From Verrucomicrobiota bacterium (GTDB taxonomy: Bacteria > Verrucomicrobiota > Verrucomicrobiia > Verrucomicrobiales > Akkermansiaceae): 41,207 bases of DNA. A model generated the notes under the pieces. It ran no database searches, was not told the origin of the DNA, and worked only from the letters and a program-made list of their open reading frames with translations. The DNA lies in the NCBI GenBank assembly GCA_026397725.1, contig JAPLUI010000080.1, forward strand, positions 1-41,207, read 5' to 3'. Each line of letters starts with the position of its first letter. Positions within the stretch are counted from its first letter, which is position 1. Positions 17,064-26,754 of this stretch are shown one piece after another. The position numbers and the translations under genes were made by a program.

Positions 17064-17082
17064 TTTTCGTGGAATCCGTGTG
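16990..17082. repeat. Direct repeat copy B
   Basis: Identical over about 92 bp to 8048-8140, same orientation, 8.94 kb apart, with weaker similarity beyond. Copy B contains the intact start of the small basic gene, so copy A is the truncated one. Confidence 0.85.
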
Positions 17083-17200
17083 GAATCGGACGCATTTCTG
17101 TCGCGGATTCCGGCGCGGTTTGAACGGTGCGCTTGAGATGCCGCTGCTGCTATCCCGCATCCGTCTCATGGATTGGCATTCAATGGTTTGCAGAGGAAAC

Positions 17201-17345
17201 TCACCGCATTTCGCGGCGGGTTTCAAGACTATTTCCAGTGAGATGGCATTCTCCTGCCCCTTCCGGCAGGAACTCGAATACGGCGTTGTACGCCAACACC
17301 GGGCCGTTCGTGGCACTGAGACCGATTGAGGCAGATGCGAACGCC
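17201..17345 (-). pseudogene. Possible C-terminal remnant of an unknown gene
   Basis: The minus-strand frame reads FASASIGLSATNGPVLAYNA, then VFEFLPEGAGECHLTGNSLE, and ends at 17201. It has natural-looking protein composition, but the frame has no start of its own: upstream it runs into the end of the GH31 gene. It may be the tail of an element gene cut off at the island's right border. Confidence is low. Confidence 0.35.
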
Positions 17346-17393
17346 TCGTACAGATCACAGGAAATCCGTGGTGGGTAAGAACACTGGTAAGCT

Positions 17394-19883
17394 TCACGAC
17401 TCGAATCGCCGACTCTGCGCAGCGGCCGCAATCAGGATTTCTTGTCCGGTATAGAGCAGGCTGGTCGTTTCCCGTCCGTGTGGCGAGATGAACACCAGTT
17501 GATATTCCCGCGCTGCTTGTAACGCTGCAAAGGTTCCGGCGCGGGCGGAGAGACGCAATTCGCCCCGTGCGTCGTCCCACGTCAGGGTCACGATGGAAAA
17601 GCAACCCTGCTCGCAATCGTAATCATCGCCAGCATCCTCATAGAGACAAAACACCCCGCCGGCACCGCGGTAAATCCGGATCTCATACGGAGCATCGGGC
17701 ATCTCATCCACATGCTGCATCACCGGCGACATGGGCAGGATGCTGCCCATAGGCACGAATATCGGAATGGTTTCCAACGGTGCTGCGGCCGTGATGGTTT
17801 GCCCGCCCGGATACGTCTGCTCGGTCCAGAAATCATACCAGCCACGGCCAGCGGGCAAATAGACCTCGCGGCACTTTGGCACGTCGTCAAGCGCTGCAGA
17901 GTTACGCTGATAGTACATGGGTCGGGTCACCGGGCAGACCATGAGCGCGGAACCGAACAGATATTGATCGGTCAGCTCGTGGGTTGCCGCGTCCTGCGGA
18001 AATTCCAACGCGAGCGCCCGCATCATGGTATAACTGTTCAACGTCACCTGGGCCGCCAGTGAATAAATATAGGGAATGAGCCGATAGCGCAGGCGGATGT
18101 ATTTCGCGATGGTGTCATAGAATGGCGTGCCCGCCTCACCAAAACGCCAGATTTCGCGCGGCGCATCGGTGCCGTGCGAGCGCATGATCGGCAGAAACAC
18201 CCCGTATTGCAACCAGCGCGTGTAAAGTTCCCAGTATCCGAGGTCGGTGCAACCCGTATCCTGCCGATCGGGCGCGAACGCCTCGGCATCCGCCAGACCA
18301 CGGCAACCGGCGTCGTAATCGCCACGCCAAAACCACTGCGCAGGATCGTTGCGAATGAAAAACCCGCCGATGTCCACCGTCCAATACGGCTCGCCGGCCG
18401 CGCAGAAGTTGAGGCCCTCGGGAATCGAGCGGCGCAGCGTCTCCCAGGTCGCGCAGACATCCCCGGACCAGGTAATGGTTCCATATCGATGCTGGCCGGC
18501 ATACGATGAGCGTGTTAGATTGACCACCCGCTTGCCGCTTTGCGTACCCCGCTGGCCTTCATAGATCCCCTGCGAGTGCAGCAGGGAATAGGCATTGATA
18601 TAGCCCGGATCGAGATATTGCTTCGCCGCTTGGGTGTTGATTTCCAACCGTTGCTGCGGCTCGGGTTTCACCGCACCCTGCCAGTCTGCTTCGAACGGCT
18701 CGGTGCAGTCGCACCACCAGGCGTCAACCCCGGCAGCGAACAACCCGCGGTTTGCCTGCTCCCAATAACAGCGCCGCGCGTCCTCTTGAAACGCGTCGTA
18801 GGTGGCCTGGTTGCCTAACATCAAGCCGCGCTCCAACAATTCGCGCTGGTCTGGACCATCGCCGGTCATGATCGGCCAGATGGAAACCATCAGCCGCGCG
18901 CCAAGTTGGTGCAGCTCGTCGGTGAACGCCTGCGGATCGGGGAAACGCACCGGATCGAAGGATTTCTGGCCCCAACCGTCGCCGTTGGGCCATGACTTCC
19001 AATCCAACACGATCAGATCGAGCGGGATCCCGCGCCGCCGGTATTCGCGGACGACCCCGATCATTTCCACCGCGTTGACATAGCGCTCCTTCGACTGCAT
19101 GTAGCCGAACGCCCATTTCGGTGGCAGCGGCGCCTTGCCTGTTAGGAGGTGATAGCCGCGGGTCACCTCATCGAACGTTTGGCCGTGGATGAAATAATAG
19201 TCGAGTTCATCGACCACGTCGGCCCAGAGATAAGAGCCATGCGCGTCATCGTGAAACGTCATCAGGGAACCACAGTCCAGCAGCACGCCATAACCCTTGG
19301 TGGAAACGAAATACGGCACTACCGCCTTCAGGTTGTGCTGATACAACTCGCGCGACTTGCCCCGCAGATTGCCGTAGCCCTCCTCGTGCGAACCCAAGCC
19401 AAACAACGCCTCGTGCCCGCCAAAAACAAATTCCAGCTTCGCCTCGAACGCCGTGCGGTCGAACACCCGCTCATAGGTGGTTGCCGAGGCACGCACCCCA
19501 TCGACGCTGCGGTTGGCGGCAACATTCGCGTCCTTGCCATACACATTCTTGATAACTTCCTTTGCGGTAAGCCATTTGCCGCCGCCCGCCGGCTCGCGCG
19601 TCAACAACTTGTCTTGCCGATCATAATAACGGATGGCCGCGCTTTGTTTGCAGACGACGAGCTTGAGCGCGCCGGTGGAGATGATGTACTCGTCTTCGGT
19701 TTCCTGCAGCTCGAAGGCTGCCATTGACTGCTGTGGCTCAATGATCAGACTGGGCTTGGTCTGGAATGGCTGGCCGTCCGTCAACGTTAGACGGACGATG
19801 GTTGCCGTGACAAATGCGATGCGCAACCTCCGCGATCCGGCGCTCAGAACCAACACGGTGTCGTGGCTTTCGATGGTGAACAT
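17394..19883 (-). CDS. Glycoside hydrolase family 31 (alpha-glucosidase/alpha-xylosidase type)
   Basis: An 829-residue enzyme without signal peptide, so probably cytoplasmic. It has the full GH31 layout: N-terminal beta-sandwich (LFGLGSHEEGYGNLR), TIM barrel (PPKWAFGYMQSKERY, IPLDLIVLDWKSWP) and C-terminal beta domains (YLPAGRGWYDFWTEQ). The nucleophile is Asp392 in WWCDCTEP and the acid/base is Asp475 in TWSGDVCATW. GH31 enzymes remove terminal alpha-linked glucose, xylose or galactose with retention. The LDWKSWPNGDGWGQ loop suggests alpha-xylosidase or a related specificity but cannot settle it. The ATG at 19883 follows the stop of the preceding gene by a single base; a TTG at 19895 is an alternative. 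It is the last gene of the carbohydrate locus and the island begins just beyond it. Confidence 0.93.
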   Translation of the reverse strand: MFTIESHDTVLVLSAGSRRLRIAFVTATIVRLTLTDGQPFQTKPSLIIEPQQSMAAFELQETEDEYIISTGALKLVVCKQSAAIRYYDRQDKLLTREPAGGGKWLTAKEVIKNVYGKDANVAANRSVDGVRASATTYERVFDRTAFEAKLEFVFGGHEALFGLGSHEEGYGNLRGKSRELYQHNLKAVVPYFVSTKGYGVLLDCGSLMTFHDDAHGSYLWADVVDELDYYFIHGQTFDEVTRGYHLLTGKAPLPPKWAFGYMQSKERYVNAVEMIGVVREYRRRGIPLDLIVLDWKSWPNGDGWGQKSFDPVRFPDPQAFTDELHQLGARLMVSIWPIMTGDGPDQRELLERGLMLGNQATYDAFQEDARRCYWEQANRGLFAAGVDAWWCDCTEPFEADWQGAVKPEPQQRLEINTQAAKQYLDPGYINAYSLLHSQGIYEGQRGTQSGKRVVNLTRSSYAGQHRYGTITWSGDVCATWETLRRSIPEGLNFCAAGEPYWTVDIGGFFIRNDPAQWFWRGDYDAGCRGLADAEAFAPDRQDTGCTDLGYWELYTRWLQYGVFLPIMRSHGTDAPREIWRFGEAGTPFYDTIAKYIRLRYRLIPYIYSLAAQVTLNSYTMMRALALEFPQDAATHELTDQYLFGSALMVCPVTRPMYYQRNSAALDDVPKCREVYLPAGRGWYDFWTEQTYPGGQTITAAAPLETIPIFVPMGSILPMSPVMQHVDEMPDAPYEIRIYRGAGGVFCLYEDAGDDYDCEQGCFSIVTLTWDDARGELRLSARAGTFAALQAAREYQLVFISPHGRETTSLLYTGQEILIAAAAQSRRFES

Positions 19884-19884
19884 G

Positions 19885-22197
19885 CTAGCTGGCAACCAAG
19901 ACGTCGATGGTGTGATCCTTCCCCGGAATCTCAGGAGCGGCAGTCTCGTTAGTCCGGAACGCTTCGATGACGCTGCCGCCGGCGGGAATGCACACGGTCC
20001 GCGTTCCTAACAGCGCGTTGAGAGCGAGTGGTTGGTTGCAGGCCGTCGACGGCTCGCACAGCACCTTGACCTCGGCGTCGAACCGGGTCGGGTTGGTGAG
20101 TTTCAATGTCAGCGAATTGTCATGGTGTCCGATGGCTTCCGCCAGGACATGGTCGAAGACCTGGAACATTCCGGTGTCGGGCTGCACGTAGAGTCCAGGA
20201 ATCTCGATGGTGGTGAGCATCAGGCTGACCTCCGCCCAGCAGGAGCCGAACAGATTTCCGCCGATGCCTTGAACTCCCTCCCAATCGCTGAGGTTGACGC
20301 GCTCGCACATCCAGCCCGGATGCATCGGCTTGCCTAACAGGCGATCCTCGCGCGACAGGTATTGCGGCAGGCCGTGCGCGATGTCACGCAACAACTCCAG
20401 CGCCAGAGTGTCGCCGCTGGCCCGCCACAGGCGCAGCAGGGAATCGCCCGACAGAGTGCAGATCCCGGGACATGCGCTCTTGTTTTGGACATTGGCCCAA
20501 ACCGCGCCGGTGGTGCGGGCCTGGCTTTTGCCGAGCGCAGAATCCGCTGGAAACACATAATCATAAGACACCACCCAGGTCGCGCACTGTCGCAGCAGGT
20601 CGCGTGCCGGTTGCAGCCACCCGTGATCGCCGGTGATTTCCAACAGAGTGACGAACGACTCCAGCATGGCGAAGGCCGACTCGCTGTCCGGCGCTGACAG
20701 AATTTCGCCAGGGCCGCCGGTGGTCAGCCCGCGGAGCACAAAGTCCTGATAGTATTTCCGTGCCGCGGCCACCGCGATGCTCAGATAACGCGGCTCATCG
20801 AAAAACAGCGAGGCCCGCGCCAGGCCGGCCGGCGCGATGGCCCCGGCCGCTGAACCGCCGATAAGCAATTCGCCGGTCTCCACGTCCACGAATTGGCCTA
20901 ACTGGCCCGCCTGTTCCCACAAGCGTGCGAAGGCGTCGGCTAGGCGGTGGGTGTTGGTGATCCACAGCGGCGGGATCTCCCGTTCCTGTTTGCGGAACAA
21001 ATCGAAATGTTTGAAGGCTAACAACAAGGCGTCGGCGCTCTTGCGCACCATGTGCAGATGGTGCGGGTGCGGCCCGTCAATGCCGTCGCCGTAAAAGTTT
21101 TCGCCATCGCCAATGCCATAGAAAAACCCCGACGGCGCGGCGGTCCGTTCAAACAACATCTCCAGGTTGCGCCAGGCCCGTTGTTGCGATAGCGCGGATC
21201 CTTGGAAGCTCAAGGGCAGCGTGGCGATCCCGCCGCCGACCCAGCCGAGTTGCCAGAGGAAACAAAGCGGGTTGTCACTGACTTCAAAGGTGGTGTCCGC
21301 GTTGGGCGCCAGCCGGTAGTAACCGAGGGCTTCGTCCCAATTGTCGCGGTTGTATTTGGCATCGAGGATTTGCCATGCCGCACTGAACGGCAGTTCGTGT
21401 GTTGGAACGGACGGATTGAGCGGCGCCTTGCGGATCTCACAGAATCGGTCGAACAACGCCTGCAAGCGCGGCGCGGAAAAAAACCACAGACTCAGACGCA
21501 GCGTCACACAATCGCCGGCCTGCCAGTTGATGGCACGGTCGTCGCTGGGCACCGCCTTGCAGGGGTCCTGGCGGAATTCGCGAACGCACGGCGCCGTCAC
21601 CAGAAAACGAGCGCGGCTGCGGTCGGCATTGGTCTCGACTGTTAGACCCGAGTTGCCAAAGCGTGTTCCCTGGGTGGTAAGCAGCAGAAACCCCTGCTGG
21701 CGGGCCGCCGAGTGAAACCCCATGCACGGCGCGGCGGTGTCGCCGGTGGTCTGCTCAAGGCGCGTGCTATCCGCGCTCAAGCGCGGCACCGGTGTGGCAG
21801 TGGTCGGCATGTCCGCCCGGAACTGCGACGGTTCGCTCCAAAACGGCGGATACTTGATGTCCCAAATCGCGAAGTTGTTACTATCATAAACCGCCGATGG
21901 CAGCAACACATAGTTGTCCGGAGACCAGTCGGCAAAGCCGATGGCCACGCCGATTCCGGCGGACTCGGCGGTGCCGCGGGTCAGGCGGAACGTGCATTCC
22001 AAGTCGAAGCGGCCCTCGCCGCCGCTCGCAGGCACAAGCTTGGTTTGGCAGCTCCAGTCAGCCTCACAGCAGGACAGCGTGGCTGATTCCGTTAGGTCGA
22101 ACGCAAGTTCCTCACACAGGAGGTTGCCGTCGTAGTGCCGGACCACCGGCTTGATCGTTGCGGCATGCTGTATCAATGTTTGTTGGATGGTATTCAT
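19885..22197 (-). CDS. Uncharacterised large cytoplasmic protein, candidate glycosidase
   Basis: A 770-residue protein without signal peptide or membrane segment. It begins with a beta-rich domain (about residues 1-240; LSLWFFSAPRLQALFDRFCE closes it). The middle (about 260-640) has regularly spaced helical pairs with aromatic and acidic residues, for example FGxGDGENFYGDGIDGPHPH-like and GNLFGSCWAEVSLML, consistent with an (alpha/alpha)6 barrel as in many glycosidases and polysaccharide lyases. The last ~110 residues return to beta. I cannot assign a GH family. It lies between GH38 and GH31 in the same operon and is almost fused to GH31 (1-bp gap), so a joint role in intracellular oligosaccharide breakdown is likely (inference). 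Confidence 0.85.
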   Translation of the reverse strand: MNTIQQTLIQHAATIKPVVRHYDGNLLCEELAFDLTESATLSCCEADWSCQTKLVPASGGEGRFDLECTFRLTRGTAESAGIGVAIGFADWSPDNYVLLPSAVYDSNNFAIWDIKYPPFWSEPSQFRADMPTTATPVPRLSADSTRLEQTTGDTAAPCMGFHSAARQQGFLLLTTQGTRFGNSGLTVETNADRSRARFLVTAPCVREFRQDPCKAVPSDDRAINWQAGDCVTLRLSLWFFSAPRLQALFDRFCEIRKAPLNPSVPTHELPFSAAWQILDAKYNRDNWDEALGYYRLAPNADTTFEVSDNPLCFLWQLGWVGGGIATLPLSFQGSALSQQRAWRNLEMLFERTAAPSGFFYGIGDGENFYGDGIDGPHPHHLHMVRKSADALLLAFKHFDLFRKQEREIPPLWITNTHRLADAFARLWEQAGQLGQFVDVETGELLIGGSAAGAIAPAGLARASLFFDEPRYLSIAVAAARKYYQDFVLRGLTTGGPGEILSAPDSESAFAMLESFVTLLEITGDHGWLQPARDLLRQCATWVVSYDYVFPADSALGKSQARTTGAVWANVQNKSACPGICTLSGDSLLRLWRASGDTLALELLRDIAHGLPQYLSREDRLLGKPMHPGWMCERVNLSDWEGVQGIGGNLFGSCWAEVSLMLTTIEIPGLYVQPDTGMFQVFDHVLAEAIGHHDNSLTLKLTNPTRFDAEVKVLCEPSTACNQPLALNALLGTRTVCIPAGGSVIEAFRTNETAAPEIPGKDHTIDVLVAS

Positions 22198-22257
22198 AAG
22201 GTAATTTGCAATGATTCAGGGCAAAAAGAATAATGGATGGGGTTGCAGCGCCGTTTT

Positions 22258-22400
22258 TTAACCACTGATTTCACGGATTGAAGAGGATTACACGGAAAAG
22301 ATGGCTTCGATCTATCAAGTCTTTGGCTCATCCTAAAGGTGAATGCCACATAATCCATAACTCTTTCTTTATCCGTGCATTCCGTGAAATCCGTGGTTTC
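22258..22400. repeat. MITE-like repeat with terminal inverted repeats, copy 1
   Basis: The ends are AACCACTGATTTCACGGATT and its near reverse complement TCCGTGAAATCCGTGGTTT. About 140 bp long and clearly related to the copy at 28878-29010 (shared core GAAGAGGATTACACGGAAAA). It fills the gap between the GH38 and 770-residue genes. It has no coding capacity and could fold into one long stem. Confidence 0.85.
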
Positions 22401-22417
22401 CATCTTTCTATATAGGT

Positions 22418-25204
22418 TCAGGGCAAGTCGGCGCGCAGGTGCACCACGCCATATGCCGGGACGCGGATCGCGCCACTCACGGCAGTCACAGGTTGTTCGG
22501 TCAAATCCGTCAGCCAGACAGCGGCAGGCTTGATCGCATGCCACGTAAGGGTGGCTGTTTGCGGCTGGTCGGAGACCCCGAACAAACGCACGATCAGCGC
22601 CTTGCCGTCGGTGCTGACCTTGAGCGTCTCTATCAAAACCTCCGGCGTCGAGATGGATAACAAGGAACCGGCGGCCTGGGCGGCCGTCGCCGCCGCCACC
22701 AGCAAGGGACGCGTCGTCTCATGGCCGAAGCGCGCGGCCATTGCCGCCGCGTAAGCGCCCGCATGCGGCCGCACCACATAGCGCAGGGTGGCCATGCCCG
22801 GCTGATCGGTTTTGTAATTGGTGTTCCAATGGTTGTTTTGCGCCCAGGAATAGAGCGTTTGGGAATCCAGCGCCCGGGTCATGTAGGCATCCGGTGGCAC
22901 GGTCTGCCACTCGCCAAACCCCACGCCGCCCACCAAATTGGCGGTCAGCCCGCCGATCTCCATCAGCGGCGTGTCGACCGGTGCCCAGGTGACGCCGCGC
23001 TCGCTGTTAGACACATCCACCCAGCGCTGGACCGTAAACCAGTTGCAGCAGGCGCCGGGCAACTGATCCACATTCGGGCGCACCACCGCCCACGGTGTCT
23101 CCATGCGCACCGTGCCCCCGGGCACCTGGAAGCCGAAACCGAAATGGACCGCATCCTTGTCCCTCACAGAGAGGCGATCGACATGGTTGATCATTTCCAC
23201 CCGGTCCAACCCGTCGACCACGCGCACTTCCCTGACCAAACTGTTGCAGCCCGGGGCATCGGATTCAATGCGCAGCGATGCCACCAACGGACCGTTTTCC
23301 AACACCTCGACGCGCACCGGGCCGTTGCCCTGGGCGTTGGCGGTGTCGGCACCCAGCACATAACGATAGTCGTTGAGCGCCACCGGAGCCGTTGGATCGA
23401 CGTATTGGTGGTCGCTGTCTGTTAGCTTGAGGCTGGTGACGGCGCCGCTGGTCGGATCGACTTGCAGGCTGATAAGTGAGGTCTGCAAGGACAGGCCGGT
23501 GGCGCGCGCGGCACCGATGGCGGGTGGCGGCAGGTTGCTGAGCTGATAGCGCCTGGTCCCGAACGGCGGCACCTGCTGAGCCAGGAACGCCAGTTCGCCG
23601 GAGGCCAGGCGCTGGCAGGCAACGGGTTGGCCCAGTTCATCCAGTACTGATTGGCCACCCAATTCGGGAGGCACCAGCGCCAGGTCCGTGCGCTCCCACT
23701 GCGTGGTGTTATAGACATCGATTTCGCGGGTCGTGGTGGCCGGCGGCAAGGCGGCGGCGAGCAACGCGCGGGATTGGCGGTCGGCCTCCCTGGCAAATTC
23801 CCCTTTCACCTGCCACTGGTCTAACGTGAGCGGAGCATCCGGTTGCAGCACGCTGCACCACGCGCCCCAGGTATGTTCGCCGTAAAGCAACACATTGTCC
23901 CACGCGGCGGCGAAATCGGCGGCAGGATAAGCGCCTGGATCGCCCATGGCAAACAAGGCGGCGGCTTGAACCAGTCGCTCGGCGGAGCCCCGGTTCATGG
24001 CGGTTTCGCGCGCGGTGGATCCCGCGCCGTCCTCCCAGTGGGGTGTTAGGTCGCCGGCAAATTCCGGCAAACTCGTGCCGTGCCTGGCCTCGAAGTCCTG
24101 GAAAAACTCGCGGGCCAACCCGATGTGCACCTTGGGCACGGCATACTTGGCATTCCACGCCGTCACCTTGTTCACGAGCTGGTCATCCGGCGGCGCATTA
24201 TCCACGCCGCCATTCGGCCAGGCCGCCACCCAGAAGATGAACGCGGCATCATAGGGGAAGCCGCCGCGCTCAAGCTGGGCCACCTGGTTGATGACGGCTT
24301 GTTCGAGATTGTCCTTGCGATGATAGTTGTCCACCACCCAGCACAACACGCGTTCCCCGCCGCTTTGCGACATCCAGTAAAACGGCTTGTCATCCCACCC
24401 ATGGATGTGGCCCACGCGGTCGGCCATGTTAGGGCCGACGGCAAAGTATTTCACGCCCGCCTGCGCCAGCATCGGCACGATGCCCCAGGCAAAACCCGGG
24501 ATGTCGCAAATGGCCGCGGTTGCCAGCGGCACGCCTGTTAGCTTGGCAATCCGCACACCGCTGGCCAGGCATTGCGCCAGTTCCTCGGGGCGGCACAGGC
24601 CGGTGAGCATGTTGGTATAAAGCGCGTTGACTTCCACATCGCCCCGGCGCACCGCCGCGATGAACGCCTCGCGCTGCTCCGGGGTTGCCCGCCGGAGGTA
24701 ATGGTCGAGCGTCCAAACCGCCTCGGGATTCCACTTGAAGCGCAGGCCTGGCGGGTTGGCCGCACTGGCCTCAGCCAGCCTGATGGCGGATTCGAGATTC
24801 CGCACCTGCAAGTCGAGGACTTCCGCCTGGCGGTGGGTGTAGCCGATATCGACATGCGAATGGGGCAGCACCCACATGTCGCGGATGCGGGGCGGGCTGA
24901 TGGAAATCCAGACATCAGCCAGCACCTTGCTCCAGGTGGTGATGCGCAAGGCCACCGTGCGTGCTTGTTCCGCCGCTGCGACCTTCAGCTCGAACGACTG
25001 CTCGCCATGTTTGAGTGGCACCTTGACCGGCGCCCCCCCATCCAACACCACGGTCGCTTCGTGGTCGTCACCGGCATACCACAACACAACTGTTAGAGGC
25101 TGCAGTTTCCTGCCGTCTTCCCGCAGCCAGACCGGCGGCACATGAATGCCCAGCAATCGGGTTTCCGAAAGGATCGGTGGCTCAGCGGTTTCGTTTGGAT
25201 TCAT
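22418..25204 (-). CDS. Glycoside hydrolase family 38-like alpha-mannosidase
   Basis: A 928-residue protein. The N-terminal beta domain (1-105) is followed by the GH38 barrel with its metal-binding block WVLPHSHVDIGYTH (His115, His117, Asp119) and a second block AICDIPGFAWG, where Asp234 is the candidate nucleophile. The region LRFKWNPEAVWTLDHYL also fits the family. The C-terminal half is the usual beta-sandwich part of GH38 (VREVRVVDGLDRVEMINHVD). The family cleaves alpha-mannosides with a zinc-bound retaining mechanism; some bacterial branches act on other sugars. There is no signal peptide, so it is likely intracellular. I chose the ATG at 25204 because upstream codons overlap the symporter's end. 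It lies 16 bp after the symporter's stop. Confidence 0.9.
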   Translation of the reverse strand: MNPNETAEPPILSETRLLGIHVPPVWLREDGRKLQPLTVVLWYAGDDHEATVVLDGGAPVKVPLKHGEQSFELKVAAAEQARTVALRITTWSKVLADVWISISPPRIRDMWVLPHSHVDIGYTHRQAEVLDLQVRNLESAIRLAEASAANPPGLRFKWNPEAVWTLDHYLRRATPEQREAFIAAVRRGDVEVNALYTNMLTGLCRPEELAQCLASGVRIAKLTGVPLATAAICDIPGFAWGIVPMLAQAGVKYFAVGPNMADRVGHIHGWDDKPFYWMSQSGGERVLCWVVDNYHRKDNLEQAVINQVAQLERGGFPYDAAFIFWVAAWPNGGVDNAPPDDQLVNKVTAWNAKYAVPKVHIGLAREFFQDFEARHGTSLPEFAGDLTPHWEDGAGSTARETAMNRGSAERLVQAAALFAMGDPGAYPAADFAAAWDNVLLYGEHTWGAWCSVLQPDAPLTLDQWQVKGEFAREADRQSRALLAAALPPATTTREIDVYNTTQWERTDLALVPPELGGQSVLDELGQPVACQRLASGELAFLAQQVPPFGTRRYQLSNLPPPAIGAARATGLSLQTSLISLQVDPTSGAVTSLKLTDSDHQYVDPTAPVALNDYRYVLGADTANAQGNGPVRVEVLENGPLVASLRIESDAPGCNSLVREVRVVDGLDRVEMINHVDRLSVRDKDAVHFGFGFQVPGGTVRMETPWAVVRPNVDQLPGACCNWFTVQRWVDVSNSERGVTWAPVDTPLMEIGGLTANLVGGVGFGEWQTVPPDAYMTRALDSQTLYSWAQNNHWNTNYKTDQPGMATLRYVVRPHAGAYAAAMAARFGHETTRPLLVAAATAAQAAGSLLSISTPEVLIETLKVSTDGKALIVRLFGVSDQPQTATLTWHAIKPAAVWLTDLTEQPVTAVSGAIRVPAYGVVHLRADLP

Positions 25205-25220
25205 GTTGGTTCGTTTGTGA

Positions 25221-26750
25221 TCATGAGGGTCCGGCGGCGGACGTGCCGATGGTTGTCCGCCGCCGCTTGCGGGCGTTGATCTCGGCGCGGATCTCCTGGA
25301 GGCGACCCCTCGATAGCGGATAGATGAAGATTGATAGCATCCCGATGAGGAATCCCGTCGGCTGGGTGATGACCAGCGCCAGGAGCCAGAAGTGAATGGT
25401 GCCGGCAGGTTGCACGTCAAGCTTGGAGTCGAAGCCGGACGCGACTAACAGGAATCCCTGGAGCGCCAGCGAGACGGCCATGGCGATCTTGTCGGTGGTG
25501 ACGAAGACCGCGCCGTAAAACGCCTCGCGGCGGTGGCCGGACTTAAGTTCGTCCAAGTCACAGACATCGGCAATCATGGAATTCAAAATCATGGGGATGG
25601 TGGAGGTGAACATGCCGATGAGTGCCGCCGTGATGAGGCAGGGCCAATGCAATGAGAAGCCATTGCCGGAGGCCCCCCACGGCAGCGGGATGTGGACGAA
25701 GGCGCCGGGCGCATTGGTAAAGGTGAACCACAACGAGGCATACGCCACCGCGCTCATCGTCAGCATGGCCAGCAGGCTGTTCTTCTTGCCAATGCGGTCG
25801 GTGAGCCAGGCCACCGGTGCCATCGCACACAGGCTGAAAACATTGATGGCATTGAAAAAAAACGCCAGATACGCCGAACCGGCACGCTGGTCACCCTGCG
25901 TGATGTGATAGAGGAAAATGAACGCGAAGAAGATCCCGGTCACTTGCATGCAAAACTTGGTGATGACATTGCTGACCACCAGCAACCGGAACGGCTTGTT
26001 GTCCAGCGTCAGCTTGGCGGCGCGTAGAAAACCGATCTTTGCTTCGCCCCGATGGTCGGCGACTTTCTCTTTGCAGAACAACACCGAGGGCAAGCCCGAA
26101 AGCAGGATCAACACCGCGACGATCGCGCTTACCGTGATGATTCCCTCAGACCCCCGCAAAACCTGCGCGCGCGGCCCCTCCAGCCACATGCTCAAGGGCA
26201 ACGACCAAGGGTTCAAAAAACCGGCCGCCGCAAACAACGTGAAGCGCCACTTGAACAGGTGCGTGCGTTCATTGTAGTCGGTGGTCATCTCATAGCCCAT
26301 CGCCGCGTGCGGGATGCAGAAAAACGCGTAGCCCACCGCGTAAAGCAGCGACATCAGCACTGCCAGATAGGCAAACGTGCGCCAATCCCCGCCGGCAGGC
26401 GCGTGCGGCGGATACCACAACAGCATCGTGGTCACCGCGCTGATGATCAGCCCCGCCAGCATCCACGGCCGCCGCCGGCCCCAGCGCGAACGGGTGTTGT
26501 CGGACAAATGGCCGACCATCGAGTCAGTCACGAAATCCAAGAAGCGTGGAATCGAGCACGCCAGATTGACCAGCGCCGCATTGACGCCCAACGCATTGAC
26601 ATAGATCACGTTGACCAGGCTACCGGTGCCGTTGTATATCATGGCATCAGCAAAGCCGCCCATCCCCCACAGGAAGCGGGTTTTGGTGGGCACCTCAACA
26701 TGGGGGTGCTCAAGTTCATCCGTGCGTTGCTTGTCACTAGCGAAAAACAT
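25221..26750 (-). CDS. Sugar:cation symporter, GPH (MelB-like) family
   Basis: A 509-residue membrane protein with about 12 hydrophobic segments. The family signature is clear: SIPRFLDFVTDSMVGHLSDN followed by TRSRWGRRRPW, the loop 2-3 motif of glycoside-pentoside-hexuronide symporters. A second internal loop (LTDRIGKKNSLL) shows the expected repeat of the motif. It carries mono- or oligosaccharides across the inner membrane with Na+ or H+. Its position exactly between the secreted and the non-secreted enzymes implies that it imports the oligosaccharides released outside. I chose the ATG at 26750, four bases after the preceding gene's stop, over an upstream start at 26840 inside that gene. 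Confidence 0.93.
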   Translation of the reverse strand: MFFASDKQRTDELEHPHVEVPTKTRFLWGMGGFADAMIYNGTGSLVNVIYVNALGVNAALVNLACSIPRFLDFVTDSMVGHLSDNTRSRWGRRRPWMLAGLIISAVTTMLLWYPPHAPAGGDWRTFAYLAVLMSLLYAVGYAFFCIPHAAMGYEMTTDYNERTHLFKWRFTLFAAAGFLNPWSLPLSMWLEGPRAQVLRGSEGIITVSAIVAVLILLSGLPSVLFCKEKVADHRGEAKIGFLRAAKLTLDNKPFRLLVVSNVITKFCMQVTGIFFAFIFLYHITQGDQRAGSAYLAFFFNAINVFSLCAMAPVAWLTDRIGKKNSLLAMLTMSAVAYASLWFTFTNAPGAFVHIPLPWGASGNGFSLHWPCLITAALIGMFTSTIPMILNSMIADVCDLDELKSGHRREAFYGAVFVTTDKIAMAVSLALQGFLLVASGFDSKLDVQPAGTIHFWLLALVITQPTGFLIGMLSIFIYPLSRGRLQEIRAEINARKRRRTTIGTSAAGPS

Positions 26751-26754
26751 GATT

